Part shown: piece after piece, positions 17,353 through 25,921 of the stretch
How the letters are laid out: every line of letters starts with the position of its first letter
How positions within the stretch are numbered: the stretch's first letter is position 1
From: JAXLYX01 sp046351215
Lineage (GTDB): Bacteria > Myxococcota_A > Polyangia > Polyangiales > Houyiibacteriaceae
NCBI GenBank assembly: GCA_046351215.1
Contig: JAXLYX010000008.1
Span: 372,001-436,000, forward strand
Direction: 5' to 3'
DNA: 64,000 nucleotides
Translations under genes and position numbers: made by a program
Notes under the pieces: model-generated
What the model was told of the DNA's origin: nothing
The model's input: only the letters and a program-made list of their open reading frames with translations
The model's database searches: none

Positions 17353-18666
17353 CACGAGGACGCCCGTCGGTTGACGCATGCGCTCGGCCGGCTCGTCGTC
17401 GCCGATTCCGACGTGGCCCGGCCAGGTCGCCTCCTCCGTACCGCCGGCCGTCGCCCCATGCGTATCCGTGCTGCCGATGAACCCGAACGCGAGGGGATCG
17501 GCGCCGAGGCGCGCGTACTCCGAGAGGCCGACGCGCAGCGCGCCGCGGGCGAAGTCGGACGGCGCCACGCACGCGCCGAGGAAGCCTCCCCAGGGGGCGG
17601 TGTCGCAGATGCCCTTGCAGCCCGGCGGATCGCTCGGCTCGCCCCGGCAGACGTTCGGCACGATCAGCTCGAAATCGCAGGCCTCGTCCGTGCTCCCGAG
17701 CGCGTCGATCGGGCCCGGCGTGCACTCCGAGGCGCCCTTGTGCTGGTAGATCTCCGCGAGCGGCTCGAGGTCCCGACGACGACGCGCCGTCGCGAGATCG
17801 TAGGGCTCGAGGTTGTCGAGGTCGGTCGGACGGAAGAGCAGGCCCGAGCTGATGTTCCCGTTGTGCGGGATCGCGATCACGTCGCAGCCGACGCCGCGGT
17901 CGAGGCAGTTCGCGTGGAGGCCGTCCCAGAGCTGCTCCGCTCGCGGGTAGTCGATGTACGAGAGCGGCTGCACCGGCACCGTGCGCGTCCCGAAGATCAC
18001 GTTGCGGTGCCAACTGTTGCCGTTGATCGAGCCCGACCACTCGTAGGCGACGAAGCTCGTGAACGTGCAGTCCGAGCTCCGGTCGTAGTTCTCCTCCGCG
18101 GCCGCGACCACGTCCGCCCAGACGCTCTCCACCTGCGGTGCGCAGCCGCCGTTCGGGAAGTCGGTGCAGATCGAGGGATGCGTCGGCCACTCGGTCGCGA
18201 CGTACTGACCGACCCACGTCTGGCCGCCCGTCCCGTAGCCCGCTCGGAACTCCACGCACTCGGGCGCGTCGTAGCCGGGGAGCGTCGGATCGGTGCAGAT
18301 CGTCGTCTCGGCGAGGAACTCGGAGTGGTCGGTCACGCCGAGGAAGTCGAGGGGGCGCGAGAGCCGGTAGGAGCGAGTGGGATTCCCGTTCGCGTCGTAA
18401 GGCGGCAGCCCGATCGTCTCGCCCTTCGCGAAGCGGTACGCGTCCCGCGGGCCGCTCCGCACGTCGTTCGAGGCCGCGTCGAACGAATACTTCGTGTGGA
18501 CGTGCAGGTCGCCGAAGAAGGGCTGCCGGAGCGGATCGCGGTCCGCGCAGGCCTCGCGGGTGTCGGGACCCGTGAGGAAGCCGTCGTACGAAGGAGAGTC
18601 GTCGTTGCCGCATCCGGACAGGGCGAGGCCCACGATCACGGACGCCAAGGAAAAGCGGGTGCGCAC
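16672..18666 (-). CDS. DUF3604 (PHP-like) lipoprotein, copy 1
   Basis: A 664-residue protein with a lipoprotein signal (LALSGCGND) and a long DUF3604 domain. The first metal-site motif, FGDLHVHTKYSFDA, matches the HxH of PHP-superfamily hydrolases; GVTDHSEFLAE and GSTDTH provide further metal ligands. Family members are thought to be metal-dependent hydrolases, but substrates are unknown. Many cysteines are spread along the chain (for example CADRDPL, CTDPT, CGCD regions), as expected for an exported, disulfide-bonded protein. The GTG start follows the stop of copy 2 by 38 bp, so the pair is one transcript. The 3' third is almost identical to copy 2. Confidence 0.88.
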   Translation of the reverse strand: MRTRFSLASVIVGLALSGCGNDDSPSYDGFLTGPDTREACADRDPLRQPFFGDLHVHTKYSFDAASNDVRSGPRDAYRFAKGETIGLPPYDANGNPTRSYRLSRPLDFLGVTDHSEFLAETTICTDPTLPGYDAPECVEFRAGYGTGGQTWVGQYVATEWPTHPSICTDFPNGGCAPQVESVWADVVAAAEENYDRSSDCTFTSFVAYEWSGSINGNSWHRNVIFGTRTVPVQPLSYIDYPRAEQLWDGLHANCLDRGVGCDVIAIPHNGNISSGLLFRPTDLDNLEPYDLATARRRRDLEPLAEIYQHKGASECTPGPIDALGSTDEACDFELIVPNVCRGEPSDPPGCKGICDTAPWGGFLGACVAPSDFARGALRVGLSEYARLGADPLAFGFIGSTDTHGATAGGTEEATWPGHVGIGDDEPAERMRQPTGVLVNTVRSSPGGLAVVWAEENSRPSLFSAMRRRETYATSGTRIILRFFGGFDEPAGLCDSPDLVAQAYAHGVPMGGDLVRPRHATTAPRFVVTALRDTESVPLRYVEIVKGWHDGTTTQERVYPLYEAPNGGSPPTVDPNTCTTSGTGADSICTEWVDPDFDPAQPAFYYVRVRENPTCRWQRYVCRDLGVDCSTTTSTDPLYSCCDPNIPKTVEERAWSSPIWYLPPR

Positions 18667-18703
18667 GGTTCCGTATAGCACGCGGGCCTCGGTGCCTGCC
18701 TCG

Positions 18704-19385
18704 CTCAGCGGGGCGGGAGATACCAGATGGGGGAGGACCAGGCGCGCTCCTCGATGGTCTTGGGGATGGTGGGATCGCAGCAGGAGTAGAGGGGATCGGT
18801 CGAGGTCGTGGTGCTGCAGTCGACGCCGAGGTCCCTGCAGACGTAGCGCTGCCACCGGCAGGTCGGGTTCTCTCGGACGCGGACGTAGTAGAAGGCGGGC
18901 TGCGCGGGATCGAAATCGGGGTCGACCCACTCGGTGCAGATCGAGTCGGCGCCGGTGCCGCTGGTCGTGCAGGTGTTCGGGTCGACGGTCGGCGGCGAGC
19001 CCCCGTTCGGCGCCTCGTAGAGCGGGTAGACGCGCTCCTGGGTGGTGGTGCCGTCGTGCCATCCCTTGACGATCTCGACGTAGCGGAGGGGCACGCTCTC
19101 GGTGTCGCGGAGGGCCGTGACGACGAAGCGCGGGGCCGTCGTCGCACGCCGCGGGCGGACGAGGTCGCCGCCCATCGGCACGCCGTGGGCGTAGGCCTGG
19201 GCGACGAGGTCGGGCGAGTCGCAGAGGCCGGCGGGCTCGTCGAAGCCTCCGAAGAAGCGGAGGATGATGCGCGTGCCGCTCGTCGCGTAGGTCTCGCGGC
19301 GGCGCATCGCCGAGAAGAGCGAGGGACGCGAGTTCTCTTCGGCCCAGACGACCGCGAGACCTCCCGGCGAGGAGCGGACGGTGTT
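18704..19385. repeat. Near-identical tract, second copy
   Basis: Partner of the tract at 16671-17352, in direct orientation in the paralogous gene. The encoded C-terminal residues differ at only three positions. Confidence 0.85.
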
Positions 19386-20696
19386 GATCAGGATGCCGGT
19401 CGGCGTGCGCATGCGCTCGGCCGGCTCGTCGTCGCCCGTTCCCACGTGGCCCGGCCAGGTGGCCTCGGCGGTGCCGCCGGCGAGCGCCGCATGCGTGTCG
19501 GTGCTGCCGATGAAGCCGAACGCCAAGGGATCCATGCCGAGGCGCTCGTACTCGGAGAGTCCGTTGCGGAGCGCGCCGCGGGCGAAGTCGGACGGCGCCA
19601 CGCACGCGCCGAGGAAGCCGCCGTACGGCACCTCCCCGCAGACGGGCTTGCAGTCGGGCGCATCGCTCGGCTGGCCGGTGCAGGCGTTCGGCACGATCAG
19701 CTCGAAGTTGCAGGCCTCGTCCGTGCTCCCGAGCGCGTCGATGGGGCCCGGCGTGCACTCCGAGGCGCCCTTGTGCTGGTAGATCTCCGCGAGCGGCTCG
19801 AGCGCACGGCGACGCCTCGCCATCGAGAGATCGTAGGGCTCGAGGTAGTCGAGGTCGGCGTCGCGGAAGAGCAGGCCCGAGCTGATGTTCCCGTTGTGCG
19901 GGATCGCGAGGACGTCGCAGCCGACGCCGCGGTCGAGGCAGTTCGCGTGCAGGCCGTCCCAGAGCTGCTCCGGGCGCGGATAGTCGATGTACGAGAGCGG
20001 CTGCACCGGCACCGTCCGCGAGCCGAACACGACGTTGCGGTGCCAACTGTTGCCGTTGAGCCCGCCGGACCACTCGTAGGCGACGAAGGTCGTGAAGGTG
20101 CAGTCGGAGCTCCGGTCGTAGTTCTCCTCGGCGGCGGCGGCGATGTCGGCCCACACGCTCTCGACGCGCGGCGCGCAGCCGCCCGGCAGATCCGTGCAGA
20201 TCGCCGGGTGGGTCGGGTTCGGGGTCGCGATGTACCCGCCGGCCCACGTCACCGAGCCCACCGACATGCCGGAGCGGTACTCGACGCACTCGGGCGCGTC
20301 GTAGCCGGGGAGGCTCGGATCCGTGCAGATCGTCGTCTCGGCGAGGAACTCGGAGTGGTCCGTCACGCCGAGGAAGTCGAGCGGCCGGCTGAGACGATAC
20401 GAGCGGGTGGGATTGCCGTTCGCGTCGTAGGGCGGCAGCCCGATCGCCTCGCCCTTCGCGAAGCGGTACGCCTCGCGCGGCCCGCTCCGGACGAAGTACG
20501 CCGCGGCGTCGAACGAGTACTTCGTGTGGACGTGGAGGTCGCCGAAGAAGGGCTGCCGCAGCGGATCGCGATCCGCGCACGCCTCCCGGGTGTCCGGGCC
20601 GGTGAGGAATCCGTCGTACGAAGGCGATTCGCCGCGACCGCAGCCGACGAGCACCAGGCCGGCCAGCGCGGCCGCCGCGGGCGAGGCGGGGCGCAT
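18705..20696 (-). CDS. DUF3604 (PHP-like) lipoprotein, copy 2
   Basis: A 663-residue paralogue of the gene downstream, with the same layout: lipoprotein signal (LVLVGCGRG), HxH motif in FGDLHVHTKYSFDA, GVTDHSEF, GSTDTH, and the same C-terminal end. It is the first gene of the pair on this strand. The N-terminal two thirds differ from copy 1 by many substitutions, such as GYGTGGQ against GMSVGSV, while the last third is nearly unchanged. Both copies keep all visible metal-binding motifs, so both are probably active, and separate specificities may lie in the diverged N-terminal parts. Confidence 0.88.
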   Translation of the reverse strand: MRPASPAAAALAGLVLVGCGRGESPSYDGFLTGPDTREACADRDPLRQPFFGDLHVHTKYSFDAAAYFVRSGPREAYRFAKGEAIGLPPYDANGNPTRSYRLSRPLDFLGVTDHSEFLAETTICTDPSLPGYDAPECVEYRSGMSVGSVTWAGGYIATPNPTHPAICTDLPGGCAPRVESVWADIAAAAEENYDRSSDCTFTTFVAYEWSGGLNGNSWHRNVVFGSRTVPVQPLSYIDYPRPEQLWDGLHANCLDRGVGCDVLAIPHNGNISSGLLFRDADLDYLEPYDLSMARRRRALEPLAEIYQHKGASECTPGPIDALGSTDEACNFELIVPNACTGQPSDAPDCKPVCGEVPYGGFLGACVAPSDFARGALRNGLSEYERLGMDPLAFGFIGSTDTHAALAGGTAEATWPGHVGTGDDEPAERMRTPTGILINTVRSSPGGLAVVWAEENSRPSLFSAMRRRETYATSGTRIILRFFGGFDEPAGLCDSPDLVAQAYAHGVPMGGDLVRPRRATTAPRFVVTALRDTESVPLRYVEIVKGWHDGTTTQERVYPLYEAPNGGSPPTVDPNTCTTSGTGADSICTEWVDPDFDPAQPAFYYVRVRENPTCRWQRYVCRDLGVDCSTTTSTDPLYSCCDPTIPKTIEERAWSSPIWYLPPR

Positions 20697-20745
20697 CCGG
20701 GCAGTGTAACCGATGTTCCGTCTCGGATCCCAGGGACTCGGGGCC

Positions 20746-20765
20746 GCCCCGGAGCCCGCCGGGGC
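20746..20765. terminator. Weak hairpin after the 101-residue gene
   Basis: A seven-base-pair inverted repeat (GCCCCGG with CCGGGGC) separated by six bases, 1 bp beyond the stop codon of the minus-strand gene. It lacks a U-run and could be chance at this GC content. Confidence 0.25.
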
Positions 20766-20766
20766 C

Positions 20767-21072
20767 CTAGAGGCTGGTCTCCTCGGGGCCGGTCTCCGGC
20801 TCCTCCAGGGCCGCCTGCACCTCGCCGAGCACCGTCTCCCAATGGGTCACGAGCTCGTCGAGCGCCGCCGGGTCGGCGAGGGAAGGGCAGCGATCGATGG
20901 CGTCGGGCGTGAGGTCCCGCACGTACGAGCGGATGTGGGAGGTCTCGAGGACCACGTCCCGGAAGGGGGCGTCGCTCGGATCCTCCTCGGCCCGCGCCAT
21001 GTGCTCGCCGATGGAGAGGAGGTGCTCGGCGATGCGGCAGAGGTGCTCTCGGTCTTCCGGGTCGAGGGGCAT
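20767..21072 (-). CDS. Small hypothetical protein
   Basis: A 101-residue acidic, helical protein with no recognised motif. It begins MPLDPEDREHLCRIAEHLL, and a purine-rich GGGGG lies just upstream of the ATG. The composition suggests a soluble cytoplasmic helical bundle. It is divergent from the CBS-domain gene (84 bp apart) and ends 70 bp upstream of the DUF3604 pair on the same strand. I see no basis for a function. Confidence 0.6.
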   Translation of the reverse strand: MPLDPEDREHLCRIAEHLLSIGEHMARAEEDPSDAPFRDVVLETSHIRSYVRDLTPDAIDRCPSLADPAALDELVTHWETVLGEVQAALEEPETGPEETSL

Positions 21073-21156
21073 GGGCCCCCATCCTACCCCCCGCCCCCGG
21101 GTCGTGCATCGGTCGGAATTCGGTGTCGGAGAGCCTTCCGGGTGTATGTTCTCGCC

Positions 21157-21969
21157 ATGACGGTGCTCACGGATCCGGTCGAGAAGTACATGTCCTCTCC
21201 CGTCCAGACGGTGACCGCGGACGACGACGTCTCGGAGGCCGCGCGGGTGCTGCGGGAGGCCGACGTCTCGTCGCTCGCCGTGGTGGGACGCGACGGCTCG
21301 CTCGCGGGCGTGATCTCCTTCGCGGACCTCCTGCAGATGGGCCACGTGCTCGGTCGCATGACGGGCGGGCGGACGACGCTCACGCTCCCGTCCTCGTGCG
21401 TGGGCGACGTGATGACGCTCCATCCCGTCTTCGTGCCGCACGACGCGACGCTCCTCGACGCCGCGAAGAAGATGCTCGAGAAGCGGATCCACCGCGTCTT
21501 CGTCATGCGGGCCAACGAGCTCGCGGGCGTCGTGAGCACGCGGGACCTGATGCTCGCCGTCGCCGACGCGAAGATCGCGACACCGATCGCGCAGTACATG
21601 TCGAAGCCGGTGCTCACCGTGCCGGCCCACGAGACGCTCGCACGAGCCGTGGAGCGGCTCGCGAAGGCCGGCGTCTCGGGCCTCGTCGTGATGGACGAGG
21701 AGCAGCCGAGCGGTCTCTTCACGCAGCTCGAGGCCGTCGCGGCACGCGACCTCCCGCCCTCGACGCGCGTCGAGGAAGTGGTCGAGTACTCGGTGATCTG
21801 TCTCCCGTGGCGGACGCCGCTCTACCGGGCCGCCGCGTTCGCCGCGAACACGCGCGCGCGTCGCGTGCTCGCGATGGACGGCACCGAGATCCGCGGCATC
21901 CTCACGGCGCTCGACTTCGTGAAGGCCGCGCTCGATCCCGAGCCGCACCGGCCCGTCGAAGAGGACTGA
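21157..21969 (+). CDS. CBS-domain protein with four CBS repeats
   Basis: A 270-residue protein made almost entirely of two Bateman modules (CBS pairs at about residues 10-125 and 140-255). Repeated hallmarks are V-A-V-V-G-x-D-G-x-L-A-G-V-I-S-F-x-D in the first repeat and GVVSTRDLML in the second. It has no attached enzyme or channel. CBS pairs commonly bind adenine nucleotides or SAM and act as energy or metabolite sensors. It is flanked by a divergent small gene and converges on the PilZ gene, 7 bp away at the stop codons. Confidence 0.9.
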   Translation: MTVLTDPVEKYMSSPVQTVTADDDVSEAARVLREADVSSLAVVGRDGSLAGVISFADLLQMGHVLGRMTGGRTTLTLPSSCVGDVMTLHPVFVPHDATLLDAAKKMLEKRIHRVFVMRANELAGVVSTRDLMLAVADAKIATPIAQYMSKPVLTVPAHETLARAVERLAKAGVSGLVVMDEEQPSGLFTQLEAVAARDLPPSTRVEEVVEYSVICLPWRTPLYRAAAFAANTRARRVLAMDGTEIRGILTALDFVKAALDPEPHRPVEED

Positions 21970-21976
21970 CGGCGGC

Positions 21977-22384
21977 TCAAGCGCGCAGCACGCGAGGGAT
22001 GCGGTCCGGGCTGACGATGCCCGCGACGGGCATCTGGTCCGTGGTGGAGAGCGCGTAGGCGAGGGCCTCGCCGACGTAGGCGCTCGTCGGCAGGAAGGCG
22101 ACGCCGAAGCCGTGCGTCTCGAAGCGCGGATTGCGTCCGACCCAGCGCACGCGTCCCTCGAGGTAGAACGGCTCGCCGCCCACGAAGCAGACCACGGCGA
22201 TCTCCTCGCCGGAGCGCGGAGCGCGGTCCACCTCGATGCGCGGCGCGAGGAAGAGCCCGCTCTCCGAGAGATCGCGGATCTCGCCACGCAAGCCGTTCGA
22301 TTGCGCGTGGTGGAACGTCACGGGCCAGCTCATGGGCACGCGGAGCGCGCGTCGACGTTGGTTGTCCGAAACGCCTGTCGTCAT
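21977..22384 (-). CDS. PilZ domain protein
   Basis: A 135-residue PilZ-type protein. The N-terminal arginine cluster RRRALRVP and the DLSESGLFL motif are the two parts of the c-di-GMP-binding signature (RxxxR and D/NxSxxG). The remainder is a beta barrel with GRVRWVGRNPRFETHGFGVAF. A strong ribosome site, GGAGGGGGAA, precedes the ATG. It probably binds c-di-GMP; an EAL-domain protein that could control the same second messenger is encoded at 47-49 kb. The hairpin CGAGGTG/CACCTCG at 22441-22460 lies in its leader. Confidence 0.9.
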   Translation of the reverse strand: MTTGVSDNQRRRALRVPMSWPVTFHHAQSNGLRGEIRDLSESGLFLAPRIEVDRAPRSGEEIAVVCFVGGEPFYLEGRVRWVGRNPRFETHGFGVAFLPTSAYVGEALAYALSTTDQMPVAGIVSPDRIPRVLRA

Positions 22385-22532
22385 GGTTCCCCCTCCCTCG
22401 GTTCGCCCCCCGGCGAACGTTCCGAAGCCAAGACGTGAGGCGAGGTGGCGAAGCACCTCGAACGACCAGGATAGGCGGGCGCCTCGGAATTGGAATCGTC
22501 CACGATCCCGGACGCCCGGGAGAGAGGACGGC

Positions 22533-23207
22533 TCAGCGCGTGCAGGCCTCGCGCAGGGCCGCCCACTCCGAGGGCGTCTCGAAGCGGTAGACCGAGGCGT
22601 GGGAGATCGGGTGATCGACGTCGGGGAACGTGCGGACGTCGTGCGCGAAGACGGGGGCGAAGGGGAGCTCCGGGGCGGCGGCCCGCCTCGGCTCGCCGAG
22701 GTAGAGCACACGGCCCGGCGCCTCGAACGAGGCGATCACGAGGGCCACCTCCTTCTCGTAGAGCACGTCGCTCGCGACGAGCACGTCGAAGGACTCCGGC
22801 ATCTCCGTCGAGACCTCGAGGTGCACGCCGTTGAGCGCCGCGTTCGCCTGGCAGGCGAGCAGGGCCTCCTCGGCGAGATCGACGGCGACGACCTCCTTCG
22901 CGCCCACCTTCGCCGCCGCGATCGCGACGATGCCCGAGCCCGCGCCGAGGTCGACGACGCGCTTGCCGCGCACGGTCTCCGGATGGTCGAGCACGTAGCG
23001 TGCGAGCACCTGGCCGCCCGCCCAGGCGAAGGGCCAGAAGGGCGCCGTCTCGACCTCGAGCAGGGCATGGACCTGCGCGTGGAGGTCCACTCCGTCCGCG
23101 AGCAGGTAGAGGCGCATCTCGGGGCAGAGCGGCAGCTCGCGCACCTCGATCGGGGCGCCGAGCACCACCGTGCGGCCGGGGAAGGGCGGGGCGGGAAGGG
23201 GCGGCAT
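22533..23207 (-). CDS. Class I SAM-dependent methyltransferase (Nnt1/methyltransferase-16 type)
   Basis: A 224-residue Rossmann methyltransferase. The SAM-binding motif I is VVDLGAGSGIVAIAAAKVG near residue 85, followed by motif II VVAVDLAEEAL and a post-motif with SDVLYEKE near residue 160. The pattern ETAPFWPFAWAGGQVLARYV before motif I is typical of the family that includes ETFB-lysine and nicotinamide N-methyltransferase-like enzymes, so a protein lysine may be the substrate. It is divergent from the C69 gene (48 bp apart). Confidence 0.85.
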   Translation of the reverse strand: MPPLPAPPFPGRTVVLGAPIEVRELPLCPEMRLYLLADGVDLHAQVHALLEVETAPFWPFAWAGGQVLARYVLDHPETVRGKRVVDLGAGSGIVAIAAAKVGAKEVVAVDLAEEALLACQANAALNGVHLEVSTEMPESFDVLVASDVLYEKEVALVIASFEAPGRVLYLGEPRRAAAPELPFAPVFAHDVRTFPDVDHPISHASVYRFETPSEWAALREACTR

Positions 23208-23255
23208 CGCGGCCGTCGTAGCACGGAGGTGGAGCGCGCGGTGTATGCTCGGCGC

Positions 23256-24446
23256 ATGTGCGACACGCTCGTCGTGGTGGAGCCGGATCGCGTCTTCTTC
23301 GCGAAGAACAGCGATCGCGATCCGAACGAGGGGCAGGGCCTCGAATGGCATCCGCGTCGCGAGAGCCCCGAAGGCGCGACCGTCCGCTGCACCTCGCTCG
23401 AGATCCCCGACGTGGGCCGCACCCACGCGATCCTGATCAGTCGGCCGTTCTGGATCTGGGGCGCCGAGATCGGGACGAACGAGCACGGCGTCACCATCGG
23501 CAACGAGGCGGTCTTCACCGACCAGCCCTACGCGAAGGAGGGGCTGCTCGGCATGGACCTCCTGCGTCTCGGGCTCGAGCGCGGGGCGACGGCGGAAGAG
23601 GCCCTCGAGACGATCGTCGAGCTCTTCGAGACGCACGGGCAGGGCGGTCGCGCGGGCCTCGAGAACCCCGGGTTCACCTACCACAACTCGTTCCTGATCG
23701 CGGATCCCGGCGGAGCCTACGTGCTCGAGACGGCGGGGCGGAAATGGGCGAAGGAGCGCGTCGAGCGCGGCGTCCGGAGCATCTCGAACGGTCTCACGAT
23801 CCCGGGCTTCGCCGAGGCGCACGCCGACCGCCTGCGAGGGGGCGTCGCCGCCTGCGCCGTGCGTCGCGCGCGCACCGAGAAGCTCGGCCGCGAGGTGGAC
23901 GACGTGCTCGACCTCGCGCGCATCCTCCGCGATCACGGAGGCGAGGCGGCTCCGCGCTACCGTCTCCTGAACGGCGCGATGGCGATGCCTTGCATGCACG
24001 CGGGAGGTCTCGTCGCCGCGAGCCAGACGACGGCCTCCTGGATCGCCGAGCTCGCGCCGGGCGCGTCGAGGCATCTCGTCACGGCCACCGCCGCGCCCTG
24101 CACGAGCGTGTTCAAGCCGATCGATCCGGTGCGCGCGCTCGATCTCGGTCCCTTCCCGGGCGATCGCGACGAAGGCTCGCTCTTCTTCCGTCACGAGCGC
24201 TTCCATCGGCTCGCGATGCGCGATCCCTCGACCACGTTCCCGCGCTTCACCGCCGAGAGGGACGCGCTCGAGCGTCGCTTCGTCGACGAGGGCGTCGAGC
24301 CCGCCGCCGCCTTCGCCGAAGCGGAGACGGCGCTCGCGCGCTGGACGGCCGACCTCGAGGCGCTCGGACCGCGCGACACGCGCCCCCTCCTCGTCCGGCG
24401 GTATTGGAAGGCGAGGAACGAGCGCGCGGGCCTGCGCGGGATCTGA
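23256..24446 (+). CDS. Secernin-like C69 family protein (Ntn hydrolase)
   Basis: A 396-residue protein starting MCDTLVVV; the second-position Cys, exposed after Met removal, is the expected N-terminal nucleophile of Ntn hydrolases. The FFAKNSDRDPNEGQ segment is diagnostic of the secernin/C69 family (amidases and dipeptidases), along with GTNEHGVTIGNEAVFT. It has no signal peptide, in line with cytoplasmic location and self-processing. The substrate is unknown; dipeptides or acyl-amino compounds would fit. It is divergent from the methyltransferase gene. Confidence 0.88.
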   Translation: MCDTLVVVEPDRVFFAKNSDRDPNEGQGLEWHPRRESPEGATVRCTSLEIPDVGRTHAILISRPFWIWGAEIGTNEHGVTIGNEAVFTDQPYAKEGLLGMDLLRLGLERGATAEEALETIVELFETHGQGGRAGLENPGFTYHNSFLIADPGGAYVLETAGRKWAKERVERGVRSISNGLTIPGFAEAHADRLRGGVAACAVRRARTEKLGREVDDVLDLARILRDHGGEAAPRYRLLNGAMAMPCMHAGGLVAASQTTASWIAELAPGASRHLVTATAAPCTSVFKPIDPVRALDLGPFPGDRDEGSLFFRHERFHRLAMRDPSTTFPRFTAERDALERRFVDEGVEPAAAFAEAETALARWTADLEALGPRDTRPLLVRRYWKARNERAGLRGI

Positions 24447-24561
24447 CCGGGCGTCCACCCTTCCGGGCGAGCGGATCGACATCGAGGCCGCCGCGCGTGG
24501 ACGGGGCGCGGGCGGGACCCTACGCTCGGGCCGGCCTCGCTCACGGCCGCCCCGGGATCCC

Positions 24562-25866
24562 ATGCGTCCGATCCGTCTCTCCTTCCGGTTCCTCCACGTC
24601 GCGCTGGTCGTGATCGGCGCGTTCTTCGGCTACCTCTTCGCCCGGCTCTCGAGCGGCGGAGGAGGGGACGAGGCCCGCGATCGGCTGCGCGGGGTGCACC
24701 TCGCAGGGCTGCTCGAGCGCCTCGGCGCGACGTACATCAAGTTCGGACAGATCCTGAGCACCCGGCCCGACCTCTTGCCGCCCGGCATCATCGAGGGCCT
24801 CTCGAAGCTGCAGGACCGGGTCGCGCCCGCGTCGTTCGAGGCGATCGATCGCGTGCTGAAGTCGGAGCTCGGCGAGGACGGCGAGCGCTCGCTCGGGCGC
24901 ATCGATCCCGTGCCCGTGGCCGCCGCGTCGGTCGCGCAGGTGCACCGTGCGACGCGCCCCGACGGAACGGTCGTCGCCGTGAAGATCCAGCGTCCCGCCG
25001 TCGAGGGTCAGGTCGATCGCGACCTCACCCTCCTGATGATCGGCGCCCGCTTGCTGAACCTCGTCCCGACCATCCGGCTCCTCTCGCTGCCCGGCGCGGT
25101 CGAGCGCTTCGCGGACGCGATGAAGAAGCAGCTCGACTTCCGCAACGAGGCCGAGAACAACCGCCGGTTCGCGCGCAACTTCGCCGACGTCGCGCACCTC
25201 GCCGTGCCGAAGCTCGTCGACGAGCTCTGCACGCGCCGCGTGCTGGTGATGGAATTCGTCGACGGCGTCCGTGCCACCGAGCCCGAGAAGGTCGGAGGCG
25301 ATCGCAAGGCGCTCGCGATCGCCGGCTTCGAAGCCATGCTCCGCATGGTCTTCGCCGACGGCTTCATCCACGCGGACCTGCATCCGGGCAACATCCTGCT
25401 CACCCCCGACGACCGCGTCGTGTTGATCGACCTCGGCCTCGTCGCCGAGATCCCCGATGACATGCGGAGGCCCTGGGTCGAGACCTTCATGGCCCTCTCG
25501 GCCCGGGACGGCGCAGGCGCCGCACGTCTCTTCTACGGGCACGCCCCGAGCGTCGGCTCGCTCGACTTCCCGTCGTTCGCGCGCGACGTCGAGGCCGAGT
25601 TCGAGAAGCTGAACGGCAAGGTCCTCGGCGAGCTCGAGGCGAGCCGCGTGCTCTCGGACATGATGACCGTGCTCCGGAAGCATCGGATCCAGATCGATCC
25701 GGTCTTCACGGTCGTGAACATCGCGATGCTCGTCGCCGAGGGGCTCGGGAAGCAGCTCGATCCGGGGCTCGACATCGTCCCGCTCGCCACGCCCTACATC
25801 GCGAACGCGCTCGTCTCCTCGCCGCCGGGGCGGCCGATGCTCCGCGAGGTCCCGGCCGTCGCGTAG
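24562..25866 (+). CDS. ABC1/UbiB family atypical kinase
   Basis: A 434-residue ADCK/UbiB-type protein. An N-terminal hydrophobic helix (about residues 10-28) is followed by KFGQILSTRPDLLP (the KxGQ motif), the Ala-rich nucleotide loop AAASVAQVH, catalytic-type Lys in VAVKIQRP, HADLHPGNIL (catalytic loop) and LIDLGL, a DLG variant in place of DFG. Unlike UbiB, it has no C-terminal pair of transmembrane helices, and the anchor is at the N-terminus. Such proteins support quinone or lipid metabolism through an ATPase rather than classical protein kinase activity. The substrate is unknown. Confidence 0.9.
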   Translation: MRPIRLSFRFLHVALVVIGAFFGYLFARLSSGGGGDEARDRLRGVHLAGLLERLGATYIKFGQILSTRPDLLPPGIIEGLSKLQDRVAPASFEAIDRVLKSELGEDGERSLGRIDPVPVAAASVAQVHRATRPDGTVVAVKIQRPAVEGQVDRDLTLLMIGARLLNLVPTIRLLSLPGAVERFADAMKKQLDFRNEAENNRRFARNFADVAHLAVPKLVDELCTRRVLVMEFVDGVRATEPEKVGGDRKALAIAGFEAMLRMVFADGFIHADLHPGNILLTPDDRVVLIDLGLVAEIPDDMRRPWVETFMALSARDGAGAARLFYGHAPSVGSLDFPSFARDVEAEFEKLNGKVLGELEASRVLSDMMTVLRKHRIQIDPVFTVVNIAMLVAEGLGKQLDPGLDIVPLATPYIANALVSSPPGRPMLREVPAVA

Positions 25867-25921
25867 CGCGGACGCGAAGGGGCTTCCCGCCGGCCCGAGG
25901 TCGTGATGAGGTAGGGGCTCG

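Noticed and set aside
16672..20580. A single minus-strand open frame of about 1300 codons running through both DUF3604 genes
   Set aside because: The upstream half is the wrong frame of copy 2 and has the Arg/Ala/Pro-rich composition of a GC-rich shadow; the real copy 2 protein is in another frame with a clear signal peptide.
22441..22460. Hairpin CGAGGTG/CACCTCG as a terminator between the methyltransferase and PilZ genes
   Set aside because: It has a seven-base stem and no U-tract on the relevant strand, so it could be chance in GC-rich DNA.
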